Positions 1-10,740 of a stretch of 64,000 nt of DNA are shown here, piece after piece. The DNA lies in contig JAPTYO010000004.1 of NCBI GenBank assembly GCA_036873135.1, forward strand, positions 39,899,105 through 39,963,104. The letters run 5' to 3'. The notes beneath the pieces are model-generated. The model had not been told where the DNA came from. It was given only the letters and a program-made list of their open reading frames with translations, and did no database searches. The position numbers and the translations under genes are program-made. Numbering within the stretch: position 1 is the first letter of the stretch; the number at the start of each line of letters is the position of its first letter. Source of the stretch: Clarkia xantiana subsp. parviflora (taxonomy: Eukaryota; Streptophyta; Magnoliopsida; Myrtales; Onagraceae).

Positions 1-139
1 TATTATTTGAAATACAATCATTTTTAATTAGTACAGAATAAAATAGACATATGCATACCTCCCAACCCCACATTAAACATACCCAATCTGTATTGGTAAT
101 TTATCGTGTCATATAAATAAATATATATACGAAACTATA

Positions 140-912
140 ATATTATCTGACCGAACACTTGAAGCTGACGTTACATTCGAACATTAAAGCACAACCAAAC
201 ACTGTAATCTAAAATTACAATACTTAGCACAAATTAACTTGTAAGTCGCTACACCGGGTTTACTGACTGCCGCATTATGCTGCAACTGTGCGCATTGATT
301 GGAGTATTCTGACGTAGTAGCTGTTGTGCTGGAAGTCCTTGCACATGCACTCTAGTTAATCTCACTAAATTAATCTTCAATTACGTCCGTCCAAACGCCC
401 CCTACCAGGGAGAGTAATAGCCATTTAGGTGATCTGCAGTGTGCCACCCAAACAAATACGAACCGTTCTCCCACCTGGAATAACTTATTCCAACGCGGGA
501 GTTCATAATACCTCTTTTAGTTGAGGCAAGGAGTGCATAATACCTCTTTTCAGAGCAGTTTGCATGGTAGGAGGACTAGATCCGAGAACCATACAGTGCC
601 GACGGTTCGACAACTATTCGTAGTAACAAAAAACAATATCCACATAATTCGTCGAAGATTCCTGCAAAGGAAATGCCTATTAATAAACAGAAAAAGAAAG
701 TATTAGTTGTAGAAAGTGTTATGTGAAAACAGTAACTGCGATACTCGTCACACACCACGTCACGGGTGAAAACAACGCTAAAGTTTTTAAATATTCTAAG
801 TCCTTCCAAGATAAACAATGTGGAGAGGGAAATTGGGTAATTTCTAAAGGTTGACTGACAGCCTTCTTATAAGCGGATTTAAAACCAGAGGACAGATCTC
901 AGCCGTTGATCT
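140..912. repeat. Degenerate duplicated unit, copy 1
   Basis: This stretch is repeated in diverged form at about 4120-4819. Shared landmarks are CTCCCACCTGGAATAA (471-486), a doublet of GGAGTNCATAATACCTCTTTT (497-552), the phrase around 'gtaggaggacta', and a closing block containing TTCTTATAAG and CCGTTGATCT. I see no open reading frame worth calling, and the short frames here look accidental. The unit may derive from a gene family or from a mobile element, because fragments with the same doublet also occur near 6211, 39250 and 41050. Confidence 0.6.
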
Positions 913-1795
913 GAAACGCCACTTGTCAAGAGATTTAGAGCAAAATAATATCCACGATCCATTTTTAAAGAGCCACTTGTCCACTTAAAGCTTTTCTCTC
1001 TCTCTCTCTTTCTACTCCAACCTTTTTTTTTTGGTAGAGAATAACATTGTTGCTATTACCGAAGTGAATCTGAGTCTATATTTTGAACTGTCACTTTTAC
1101 TTTGTCAGACCAAATATAGTAGAATGAACACGGTTCTGCTGCCTTGTACAGATGGGTGGTGTCGCATACACTTATTACATCAACTTTCCAGATCTCATAA
1201 TTTTTTTCCTATTTGAAATACTAATTCAGAAGTTATTATACATTTAGAATTACTACTTATAAATAAATTAGGCATATACATATTTCAAATGTCTTCGAAT
1301 ATCTGAAAACATAATATTACAGCATATGAATTCGTATTCGTATCAAACCATTAGGTTAAGTGCAAAGCACAAGTAAAAACCCAGTTGTTGTACATGAAAG
1401 CAAACACATAAAACAGCATGGGAGGTTCAATTAAAATATCCCAAATATGGCAACTACACGTTTCATTTTTTTTCAAAATTCACACATGTACGTATTAGTA
1501 CATTTCCGACTTTTATAGATAGAATACCAGCGCCTATTCACTTTATAAGTACTCTCTTCCGTTAGTGTATTTGCGTACGGAATACCGATAAAAGGGTTTT
1601 TATTCGACCTCAATATATGAACGTCAGTAAGAGCCAAATTTGTGGTTATTTCAGACATCAACAAGTACAATGACAGCTTATTATTATTATTACAAGCAAA
1701 AAGAGAACAACCACATAGTATTACCTATGACGAAACAGGGAGTGTGGGATAGGACATGATGACCGGAACAGAATAGAAATCTAATCCTCTTCTTG
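913..1795. other. AT-rich spacer, no gene seen
   Basis: Only low-complexity sequence is visible here, including a short CT microsatellite near 993-1012 followed by a T run. Short frames in this interval do not resemble known proteins. Confidence 0.6.
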
Positions 1796-1798
1796 TTA

Positions 1799-3632
1799 GA
1801 GCACTTCCAATAGGAAGTGCCTAGTGCCTCCACATCAGCAGCCACGTCACTGCCAACTCATCAAAGTGGCACTGCTACAGTATTTGCTACAGTAAATGGC
1901 ACTGTAAAATTGGCACTCTCTCCAGTAGTGGAGGCCAAGTTCCACTTCTACATTGGGACCCACATAATTTCATAATTCAAATATAATTTTTGCATTATAT
2001 ATAAATTATATATCGTTATATATAAATTATATATTCATATTTTTTTTACAAATACGGACAAGAATAAATAATGAGATTCAAGTATTAGATGTTTTAATTA
2101 AAAAAAAAAGGAAAAATATATACAAAATTATAAAAATGTAATTGAATTTTTTAATAAAAATTTACATTCTATAGGGATAAGAAAATAACCGGTCCGGTCG
2201 GTTCAGAACTGGTATAGACTGGACCGGTTCCAAACAAACCAATTATGCGAGAGGAGAACCAGACCAAAAACCAGTAATATACTTCTCAAAAAATTGATTT
2301 TTGACTGGACCAGACTGTTTTGAACTGGTTTTTAACTAAATCAGTTTTGTCAGAGGATCAGTTTTTCGTTTTTTTTTTAATTAGGGTAAATTTGTATAGG
2401 AAAATGGGTCGAACCAGTTTTGAACCGAACCAGACTTTTTTTACAGTTCCAGTCCAAAATCGGTCCAGAATTTTTAGTGCTAATTTCAAATTCAGTCCAG
2501 ACCGGACCATACTGTTTTAATTAGTACCAATCCAGTTCGGAACATATTCGGGCCCGACCGGTTCGTGCATATTCATAGTTCTCTATTGTCAATTCATTGC
2601 AATAATTATACGTTACTTGACCAAGGTAAAATTACTATTAGGTGTAGTCCCCATGCGGCATGCAAAATGATTGATAAGTATAATTGTTGATATAATAACA
2701 TTGATCAATCAAATTCATTGAATCTATTATTTCACCATAATCAGTGTATATCTGTTATACGTTGATTGATATATATTAATTCAACATCATCAACATATTC
2801 ACGTTTATGTATATCCATGATCATATTAGTAAATCGATTATTGCATTAATCATGTGTTTTTATATATGATTCCAATATATGTAAATTAGAAATATATTAT
2901 ATATACATCATTCTAAAAGTATAATTTTTATATTAATTTATCGTAAAAGATATATTTCTTTCATATAATAATATAATATAATACGTAAAATATATAAAAA
3001 TATATATGCATTAAAATAATATAATATTTTGTAGTCATTATTTTTCATATTTAATAATTTGAAATGTTATACTATTTCAAAATTTAGAATTAACGGTTGT
3101 TCAACATGGTAACATATAAACAAATTAGATATGGAAATTTCGAAATTGATTCAAAGTTAAAAAGTAGTAATTTTGGTTCGTGTCGTTATTTATGTTACAT
3201 AATATTCAAAATGACTGATTACGGCTCTTGTCTATCTGACTTAGCGTAACCGAATATATATACAATCAAAGAGATGAGCAACACAATCAAATAAAATAAT
3301 ATTAAAAAGTTGGCACCGACATGAACAGTAACTTGGGAGTTCCTACTAGTAGGCACTGTCCCACTTCACTATTCACTCAATAATGGCAAAACAGTAATAT
3401 TAGTAATCCTAGTCACGCCTAGTGGCGCCTAGTCAGCGTCCAGTGGCAAAAATTGGAACTAGGCACTCCCATTTTGGAACAAGGCACTCCTATTGAAAAT
3501 GCAAGTGCCTATTTAATCATTACCAGTAGGGACCAACAGTAAATGGCACTAGGCACTAGGCACTCTCTACAATAATAAATTTACAATATGGAACTAGGAA
3601 CTAGGCACTAGGCACTACTATTGGAAGTGCTC
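1799..3632. mobile_element. Non-autonomous TIR element, PIF/Harbinger-like (TTA target duplication)
   Basis: The left end reads GAGCACTTCCAATAG, and the reverse complement of the right end reads the same 15 bases. Both ends continue into GTGCCTAGTGCC repeats. The trinucleotide TTA flanks both sides (1796-1798 and 3633-3635), as expected for a target duplication. TSDs of TTA/TAA and TIRs of the GAGCA-CTCCAA style are typical of plant PIF/Harbinger elements and their MITEs. No transposase is encoded. At about 1.83 kb it is long for a MITE, partly because of the CCGG-rich repeat at 2185-2575. The subterminal zones (1805-1950 and 3300-3620) are packed with GGCACT repeats. Confidence 0.75.
2185..2575. 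repeat. CCGG/GGTTC-rich degenerate repeat inside the TIR element
   Basis: The interval opens with GGTCCGGTCGGTTC and closes with CCCGACCGGTTC in opposite polarity, so it is roughly an inverted structure. It contains many copies of ACCAG/CTGGT and GGTCC/GGACC. A shorter patch of the same style lies at 38040-38105. It is probably a separate nested non-autonomous repeat. I see no clear target duplication. Confidence 0.45.
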
Positions 3633-3635
3633 TTA

Positions 3636-4119
3636 AGGGATTTGACGATAACCGAAATCCCACCACGTAAGTACTACCATGCCAGATGGATATTATCAAT
3701 AAAGGAGGACTGTCCTGTTAGTCTCATTCATTTAAATATTCATTCGGTGCAGATGCTAACAGCAATTGGATTACTCGTGGCAGTGGGCACTCCTTTACAT
3801 TATTCTCCTTTGATACTAGATGTACATATAATAATATTATTAAGTCCCAACCAAACATCAAACAAATCCAAACTCTATTGTTTATTAATCATATTTAATA
3901 AATAAATACATTTACTTATGTAAATGATTATCTTATACAAAATTTGTGTGTCCTAAATTTTTTTATATTTTAAGAGGCTGATTTCACGTTGCTTATTATC
4001 CTCGTCACTTTAAAATGTTACATGTTTTCAAAATATATATTCTTTTAATTATTTTCATATCAAGATATATTATACTATCATATATATTAATCTAGTTTTA
4101 ACAAAATCCATTACAATGC
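3636..4119. other. AT-rich spacer, no gene seen
   Basis: This is flanking sequence between the TIR element and the second copy of the duplicated unit. A 94-codon frame at 3621-3905 starts inside the TIR element and shows no recognisable protein feature, so I do not call it. Confidence 0.5.
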
Positions 4120-4819
4120 ACATTACAAGACACACCAAACACTGAAATCTGCCATTACATATGTAATCTAACATTACATTACTAGTGCAGTTTTTTTCTA
4201 ACACACATGAAAAGTACATATTATTATTGTTAATAACGTACATAATGTTACACATATTTTATAATCATAAAATAGGTATGCCGATGATCAGAAACATACC
4301 CAAAGAAATGCAGAGTTGAGGTTTGAAAATATCAAGGGAGAAATCAGACCTTATAGAACAGTTCTCCCACCTGGAATAATGGGGGTGCATGATGCCTCTT
4401 TTGGTAGAGGTAGGGAGTGCATAATGCCACTTTTCAGAGCAGTTTATGTGGTAGGAGGACTACATCCGAGGCCATACCTTGTCGACGCTTTGACAACTAT
4501 TCGTCGTGAAAAAAAAAACATCCACAAAATTCATCGAACATTCATGCAAACAAAATACCTATTAATACACAGCAAAACAAAATATTAGTTGGACCAATTA
4601 CGTACCTTGAAAACAGGCGCTGCGTAAATCATCACACACCACGGATCGGGGGGGGGGGGGGGGGGGGGGGTTGGGGGGAGGGACAACGTGAAAGTTTAAC
4701 AAAAATCAAGGTCCTTCGAAAACAAAGAAGGTTGGATATAGGATAATGGAGTAAGTTCTAACTCACACCCTTCTTATAAGTGGATTTAAAACCAGAGGAT
4801 AGATCTCAACCGTTGATCT
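4120..4819. repeat. Degenerate duplicated unit, copy 2
   Basis: This is the diverged copy of 140-912. It has the same order of landmarks: CTCCCACCTGGAATAA, then the GGAGTGCATAATGCC doublet (4381-4440), then the closing block with TTCTTATAAG. It differs by carrying a long G run at 4648-4670 where copy 1 has ordinary sequence. Confidence 0.6.
4648..4670 (+). repeat. Uninterrupted run of 23 G
   Basis: A homopolymer of 23 guanines is followed after TT by a further six. Such a run can form G-quadruplexes and is also a common place for sequencing or assembly error, so its exact length is uncertain. Confidence 0.7.
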
Positions 4820-5133
4820 CCACTTGTCGAGGGTTTTCACTCGCAAATTGTTTACCCATTTAGTAGGCATTTAGAATAAAATCAAATCCATAAAGCCTAA
4901 GCTAAAAATCATTGCGTCTATGCAATCCCAATAAATGGTAAATTCAGTAAAAAGTTCGCTACTTACAAGTTTGTATTTGAAGTCTTAATTCTTTTATTTT
5001 TGTGAATCTTTATTCAAAGTAGATGAAAATCGCAAAAAAAAAAGGCTTTATATTATATACATTAAATTAATATACCAATAAATGAAATGAAAGAATTAAA
5101 GTGGAACGACTGTAGACCAGAATTCGTTTTTTT

Positions 5134-5382
5134 TCTCTTGGCACGTTCTAATGATATTGTCGCAAAATATTTTATTGGAGTTAACAAATAAAATGGTCTG
5201 ATCATATATCATGAACCCAATAATAACCTTTAGATAATTGTTATGTGGCATCAATATATTAGTATATATAATCACTTGATTTAAGGCAGCCGCTTATAAA
5301 TATTTATCTTTTCATAATAAGGTTATTAAAAAAAAAAGCAAATATTTATTTTTGTAGTTTTTGTTATGAACGTGCCAAGAGA
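5134..5382. mobile_element. Possible MITE with 15 bp inverted ends
   Basis: TCTCTTGGCACGTTC at 5134-5148 is matched exactly in inverted orientation at 5368-5382. The interior is AT-rich and non-coding, and the size (249 bp) suits a MITE. No convincing target duplication is visible, so the superfamily cannot be assigned. Confidence 0.4.
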
Positions 5383-5619
5383 AGCAGCAAATGCTACTGT
5401 AGAAACACTTATTACACAAACATCACATCTGTTAATACTACCCATATGAGATTGTTTCCCTACTCTAATTAGAAGTTGATTATTGATAGATATTTGTCGT
5501 AACACCTAGATACGTAGCGTATTTAACGAACATGATGTACACAATAGTTAATCGTATAAACAATTCATGAACATTTATTCGTTCTAAACTTGTCAAACAT
5601 TTCATTGTTACAGTCGAAA

Positions 5620-6245
5620 CTATACACACTGGTAAAGTCGTATAAATAATGTCGCCAACAGTAGTTGTAAAATAGGAAAACTAACAACAGTAACAACATC
5701 AGAAATATAGTGTGTACAATCGAACCCAAGCGTCCTGCTTGCTCGTAGAGCAATTTGAAGGTATCTTAAGCATGCTTCCTTCCTTTCTCCATCCAAAGTA
5801 TGAATCAGGGAATAATTCATAAGACTTTCAGCAGCTTCAGAAAAATGAAGCGAGGCACACTGCGTACCTCTCTCCATCAGCAGGTTGGGACCTGCTACCT
5901 TCTCATACGACCTCTTTACACAGGAAAATATACGTAACGCTGATCGAACAGTGTCCGGTACGCCTTTGTGAATATCACAAAGACTCTACCCTATGCATGC
6001 ACCCTTTACGTAAAGATAGCCGGTTAGGCAGATGATGATTAGACGATTCAGGGACTTTCGGTGTACAAGTGAGCAATTGTGAACTTTTCTAGGCTAGGAA
6101 AAGCCTGTAGATGCACACCCAACCTGGGGACTTGATGCAAGCATGAAGTCTTCTCCAAGGAAGAAAGCTCAACTAAATCCATCTCTGCAGAGGTTTCATC
6201 TGCCTAACATGAGGGAGTTCATAATACATCTTTTCAGAGCATTAG
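5620..6245 (-). pseudogene. Unrecognised gene relic on the minus strand
   Basis: Reading the minus strand, one frame is open from about 5985 down to 5620. It has ordinary protein-like composition: charged and Leu/Ala-rich, with stretches such as DGERKEACLRYLQIALRASR. Just upstream (6060-6170) another frame contains an LRR-like run (PRLGVHLQAFPSLEKF) before a stop. The interval begins with the dispersed GCTCTGAAAAG..ATTATGAACTCCC motif (6211-6240). This looks like exons of a decayed or partial gene. I do not recognise the family, and splice borders cannot be fixed by eye. Confidence 0.35.
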
Positions 6246-8623
6246 GGTAAACACACAACTAATGGATAAGTTAGACGCCATCCGTTACAGTAGCTACAGT
6301 ATAGGCCAATAACCCTATGACGGAAATATTCACGGTGTGGATTGTTCGTTACCTGGAAAAAAAAAACCAAAATGTTACTATACAACCATAACAATAATCA
6401 AAACCACAACGGATGTCTCTATTGAAGAAACTCACATGACTAGTGGTGATGCCAATGGCTAAGCTCGTACAAACTGTAGACAAAATAAGAAAAATAGAAT
6501 TCTACAACGCAACACCATAGGAATCAAGGGAGATGAGAGTTATTCCTGATCTGATAAACCTCCCATCCTTTTATGGGCGTATGGTCAAAACCCTGATGAG
6601 GTCGGGACCGCTGTTCTAGACCGTCAGTTCACATCAACTATATGAAGATGCAAGGTATCCTGGCTGCTATTTTATTCAATCGTTGGATTAAACGCGGTCA
6701 TCAATTAGTTATTGTAACTGTTGGATTAAAGGAGTTCAAACACTCAACCTGATATTGGAGAAGAATTTTTCTTTTAATAAATAAATCACTATTTTAATCA
6801 AATCGTTTTCAAAGATATTACAATTGAAATTATAATATCACTACGTTCTTCTGTCCGAGCGTATAAGATAACATGATGGTGTTAAACATGTTTTATAAAT
6901 TCATATACAAAAAAAAATTATGTATTGATAGTAATCACGAAAATATATTTTAAATTAATTTTGTATTCGTTTCTTTAAAATTAAAGTGCATTTTATAATA
7001 TTTGATTTTATTTTTTGTTTGAAAAAAAACGTCTTTTGGATCTGATGTTATATTATTTATAACATAATATTCGTACGTGCCTTTATTATTTTCTTAGTTT
7101 AAAATATTTGATGGTTGAATTGCAACTTTTTAATGTTAGGTGGAATTATTGATTTTACAATATTCACATTTTTTTTATTTGGCATCATTATATAGATTTA
7201 TACCCAAATATAGTATATATATAAATGGTATTTCATTGGAATTTTAAATATTTGAATTCTTATTATTTGTAACGTATGTATTATATCTGTAATCATATTG
7301 TACTTTCCCAGTAAATTCTGTTAAGTACTATTTGTATGGTGGCATTGGAAATTAATAATGTGAAGAGGCAAATTGAGGAACATGTAAATGACGGACATAT
7401 TTTATATGAAAGAGATGTTTGACAAAAAAAAAAAGAAATGTGAATAATAAGAGTACTAAACAACCAAAGTTAAGTAGATATATAAATTCAAATTATAAGA
7501 CATTTAAATTTTATATAAAATATGTATATTTAGTCTATCCAAATTTATTTAGTTGGACCAATAATGGTTTCTGGAATAGTGTTCAGTTTTCAAATAGTGG
7601 TCTTACATTTATCAGTTACAATGAAATTGTATGATATTATGTTTTGAGTGTATTATTAATTCACGTTACTATCCAACGTACTAACAATTTGGTACCATCA
7701 GGGCACTCCGAAAAGTTCAGACTGTGTCAGCATAGCAAGAGTAGTAATTATGACAAACTTGTTTTTTTTTTGGCCAAATGACAAACTTGTTAGACAATTC
7801 ATAAGTATCTGTCTCTGATGCAACTGGCCATTACTTTACTGAGAGAATGGATGGGACGTTCATAATCTAATAAATTTTTTATTGTAAAAACCCATAATAT
7901 TACATAAAGATTTTTGTTCTTTAAAATTCACCGACTAAAACCTTATTTTGTATTTTAAATAACATATAAATTAAATAAAATTGTAGATGTCAATTGAAAT
8001 AAATAAAATAACAAGTACAAAGGAAGATTGTATTCAAATATATTACTATATCTTAATTAATTTTTTGCTCAAGTAGTATATGTTAATAAAAGAAATACAA
8101 AAAATTACCAAAAACAAAAGAAATTGAAAGGCAAAAAGGAAGAGAGAGAAGAATAAGGAAGATAAAGCAAAATCGATAATTAAGTAAATAGGAGAGAGAG
8201 AAGCTCAGTTGCACAAATATGAACGATTGAAATATGTGGTAGGGAATTCAACTGATATTTTTTGTCGATCACATTGTAGCTGTTCTCAACTTAAAAAGAA
8301 TGTCATCTCAAATTGCTGACACTCGTCTCTGTAACCGCCAAACTTTACTGTATACACTATCTTGTTTGATATCTCACTGTCTTTTTCACAATCTCTGTTA
8401 GGTCTCCTCTTTATATCTCCTCCCTCTAACCTTTTTAATTTTTTTTGTAGATATTTATTTTCATCCCCGGTTGTTTCTTTACTACTAATAATTAATACAA
8501 CTATATATTAACGTAGTAAAAATCATTATTAAAGAGTACATACTAGAGACGACAAATTATGATGGTTACATTATATAAATTTAATTTAACTTTTGCATAT
8601 ATATGATATAACATTGAGAAGTG
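6246..8623. other. AT-rich intergenic spacer
   Basis: I see no gene. A short segment at 8300-8450 (GCTGACAC.CGTCT followed by CTCCTCTTTATATCTCCTCC) recurs in diverged form at 33790-33900 and 34925-35050. The outer nested element therefore landed in a locus that was already locally duplicated. The sequence just before 8624 is the left flank of that insertion. Confidence 0.55.
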
Positions 8624-8628
8624 GGCCT

Positions 8629-9031
8629 TGTTGGATCCTGGAAATACCGGGTTGGTTTCCACGGCGTCTCCGAGCTCCTTAGTCTTCAAATCCCGGACAC
8701 GCACCTGCAAAAAGGGAGTGCCAGGGCAAACCCCGGCGATCCCTCTCCGACGGTCAAATTAGTAACCGTTCATATAAAGAGAGATCACTATTTTGTATAT
8801 CATTTTTCATATATCAAATGTTAATCAGAGGATTCTTTATATAAAATAACATAATAACTATTATGGTATATAGCCATTTATTGACGATGGCCGTTATGGT
8901 AACGGAATATTTAGGCAATTACTGTTATGGTAGTTGAATATTAATAACTGATTGACCGTTATGGCATCAGACTATTTGTAGTTAATACCCATTATGGTAT
9001 CAAATAAATATGTTTATATCAATATCCATCA
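8629..9031 (-). repeat. 3' LTR of the outer element (left end of nest)
   Basis: 403 bp, matching 33015-33416. On the + strand it runs from TGTTGG to CCATCA. It contains about five spaced copies of TTATGGTA-like motifs (8860-8995) and a TATATAAA-type promoter on the minus strand. Confidence 0.9.
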
Positions 9032-9046
9032 TTTTCCCCTGAGCCT
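9032..9046 (-). promoter_or_regulatory. Polypurine tract of the outer element
   Basis: On the minus strand the sequence AGGCTCAGGGGAAAA abuts the LTR start TGATGG. This is the expected position and composition for the plus-strand priming tract and fixes the element's orientation. Confidence 0.7.
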
Positions 9047-9129
9047 GATGGAGGCTTTGCCTGCATTAGGCTCTGAGTTAAATGAATCTGCATCCATTAC
9101 ACAATCATTCATATTACAATATATTACTC

Positions 9130-9990
9130 TCTTAGAGCATGATCGTCTCTTTGTACGATCGACTATGGAGGGCGGTTTGTCTACCGACCCTATATTACTC
9201 TCTTGGAGCTTTTATGGACGATCGTCTCTTTGTACGATCGACTATGGAGGGCGGTTTGTCTACCGACCCTTTAATTACTCACTTGGAGTTTTGTGGTTGA
9301 TCGTCGCTTCGTACGACCGACTATGGAGGGTGGTCTGTCTACCGACCCTTTATTTTACTAACTTGGAGTGTTTATGGACTATCGTCTCTTTGTACGATCG
9401 ACTATGGAGGGTGGTTTGTCTACCGACCCTTTAATTTACTCACTTGGAGTTTTGTGGTTGATCGTCGCTTCGTACGACCGACTATGGAGGGTGGTCTGTC
9501 TACCGACCCTTTATTTTACTCACTTGGAGTGTTTATGGACGATCGTCTCTTTGTACGACCGACTATGGAGGGTGGTTTGTCTACCGACCCTTTAATTTAC
9601 TCACTTGGAGTTTTGTGGTTGATCGTCGCTTCGTACGACCGACTATGGAGGGTGGTCTGTCTACCGACCCTTTATTTTACTCACTTGGAGTGTTTATGGA
9701 CGATCGTCTCTTTGTACGACCGACTATGGAGGGTGGTTTGTCTACCGACCCTTTATTTTACTCACTTGGAGTAGTTTGGGGGTGACTACCTCTTAGGGCG
9801 AACACCTATGAAGGGTGGTTTGTCCACCAACCCGTTCATGAGAAATATTACTCTCTTGGAGTAGTTTAGGGATGACCGCCTCTTTGGACGGACGCCTATG
9901 AAGGGTGGTTTGTCCACCAACCCGTTCATGTAAAATATTACTCTCTTGGAGTAGTTTAGGGATGATCGTCTCTTTATACGAACACCTTTG
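9130..9990. repeat. ~80 bp tandem repeat with paired stems (about 11 units)
   Basis: GACTATGGAGG recurs at 9161, 9240, 9319, 9400, 9480, 9561, 9641 and 9722, and two to three diverged units follow up to 9990. Units alternate between two versions, so the true period is about 160 bp. Each unit can fold: CGATCGT pairs with ACGATCG around a CTCTTTGT loop, and GGGTGGT pairs with ACC-G-ACCC. In the later units the stem bases change (GGGTGGT with ACC-A-ACCC; CCGCC with GGACGG) while pairing is kept. Frames running through the array on the + strand are repeat artefacts. Confidence 0.85.
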
Positions 9991-10061
9991 CATGAATGGC
10001 GGATCTCTCGCCTCTCCTTTCACGTAAAATATTGTCACCACCCTCTTCTGGTGGTAGCCTG

Positions 10062-10255
10062 TCTTGAAATCTGTGGACATGATAGCCACTTGAATACATG
10101 TGGACATGATAGCCACTTGAATACATGTGGACATGATAGCCACCTTGATCTTCGTGGTCATGATAGCCACCTTGATGTCCGTGGACATGATAGCCACCTT
10201 GAAGTTCGTGGACATGATAGCCATGTTGCGATGTGTGGACTTGACAACCATTTTT
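10062..10255. repeat. 27 bp tandem repeat, seven units
   Basis: Units carry GTGGACATGATAGCCAC followed by a variable spacer, and the last unit is degenerate. GTGG and CCAC in each unit can pair. Because 27 is a multiple of three, long open frames arise on both strands. They encode simple nine-residue repeats and I do not regard them as genes. Confidence 0.85.
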
Positions 10256-10299
10256 TAGGTTCGCAGTTGTAAATATAATATAACTTCGTGTCTTGAATG

Positions 10300-10740
10300 A
10301 TCACGATTGTAGGAGTGATATACCTACACACCTGATGAGAATCATAATGTAATATGGAGATAATATGGCGATAAGCCTGATCACCGGATCATGGTGGTAG
10401 GAGTGATATACCTATGCATCTGATCACGGAACTGTAATATAATATGGAAATATGCTTGATCACTGGATCATGGCTGTAGGAGTGATATACCTACGCACCT
10501 GACCACGGGACTGTAATATAATATGGCAATATGCCTGATCACCGAATCACGGCGGTAAGAGTGATATACCTACGCACCTTCGTAATATGCGGCTTAAATG
10601 ATATACATGCGAGTCTACTCGTCTGATGTCGTAATAGGAATAGTCAAGGAGGCAGGAGTGATATACCTGCACGCCTGAGAGTTGTTGTAGTTACAGTAGC
10701 AGTAGGAGTGATATACCCGCGCACTTGATAGAGTTTGAGC
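10300..10740. repeat. 50-98 bp tandem repeat with GTAGG/CCTAC stems (six units)
   Basis: The core AGGAGTGATATACC occurs near 10310, 10398, 10476, 10554, 10652 and 10702. Most copies are bounded by GTAGG and CCTAC. The copy at 10652 has GCAGG with CCTGC, a double change that keeps the stem. Between cores, TGATC pairs with GATCA in several units. Confidence 0.75.

Noticed and set aside
8624..8628. Two independent solo LTRs at 8629 and 33015 instead of one element
   Set aside because: Matching GGCCT at the outer borders only, a primer site inside one LTR and a polypurine tract inside the other show a single element.
8994..9774. Overlapping + strand frames of 75-146 codons
   Set aside because: They lie wholly in the LTR end and the ~80 bp tandem array and only reflect the repeat.
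10062..10255. CRISPR-like regular repeats
   Set aside because: Eukaryotic genome context, no unique spacers, no cas genes. This is an ordinary minisatellite inside an LTR element.
9988..10272. Open frames on both strands through the 27 bp repeat
   Set aside because: The unit length is a multiple of three, so stops are absent by chance. The translation is a monotonous nine-residue repeat with no other gene signals.
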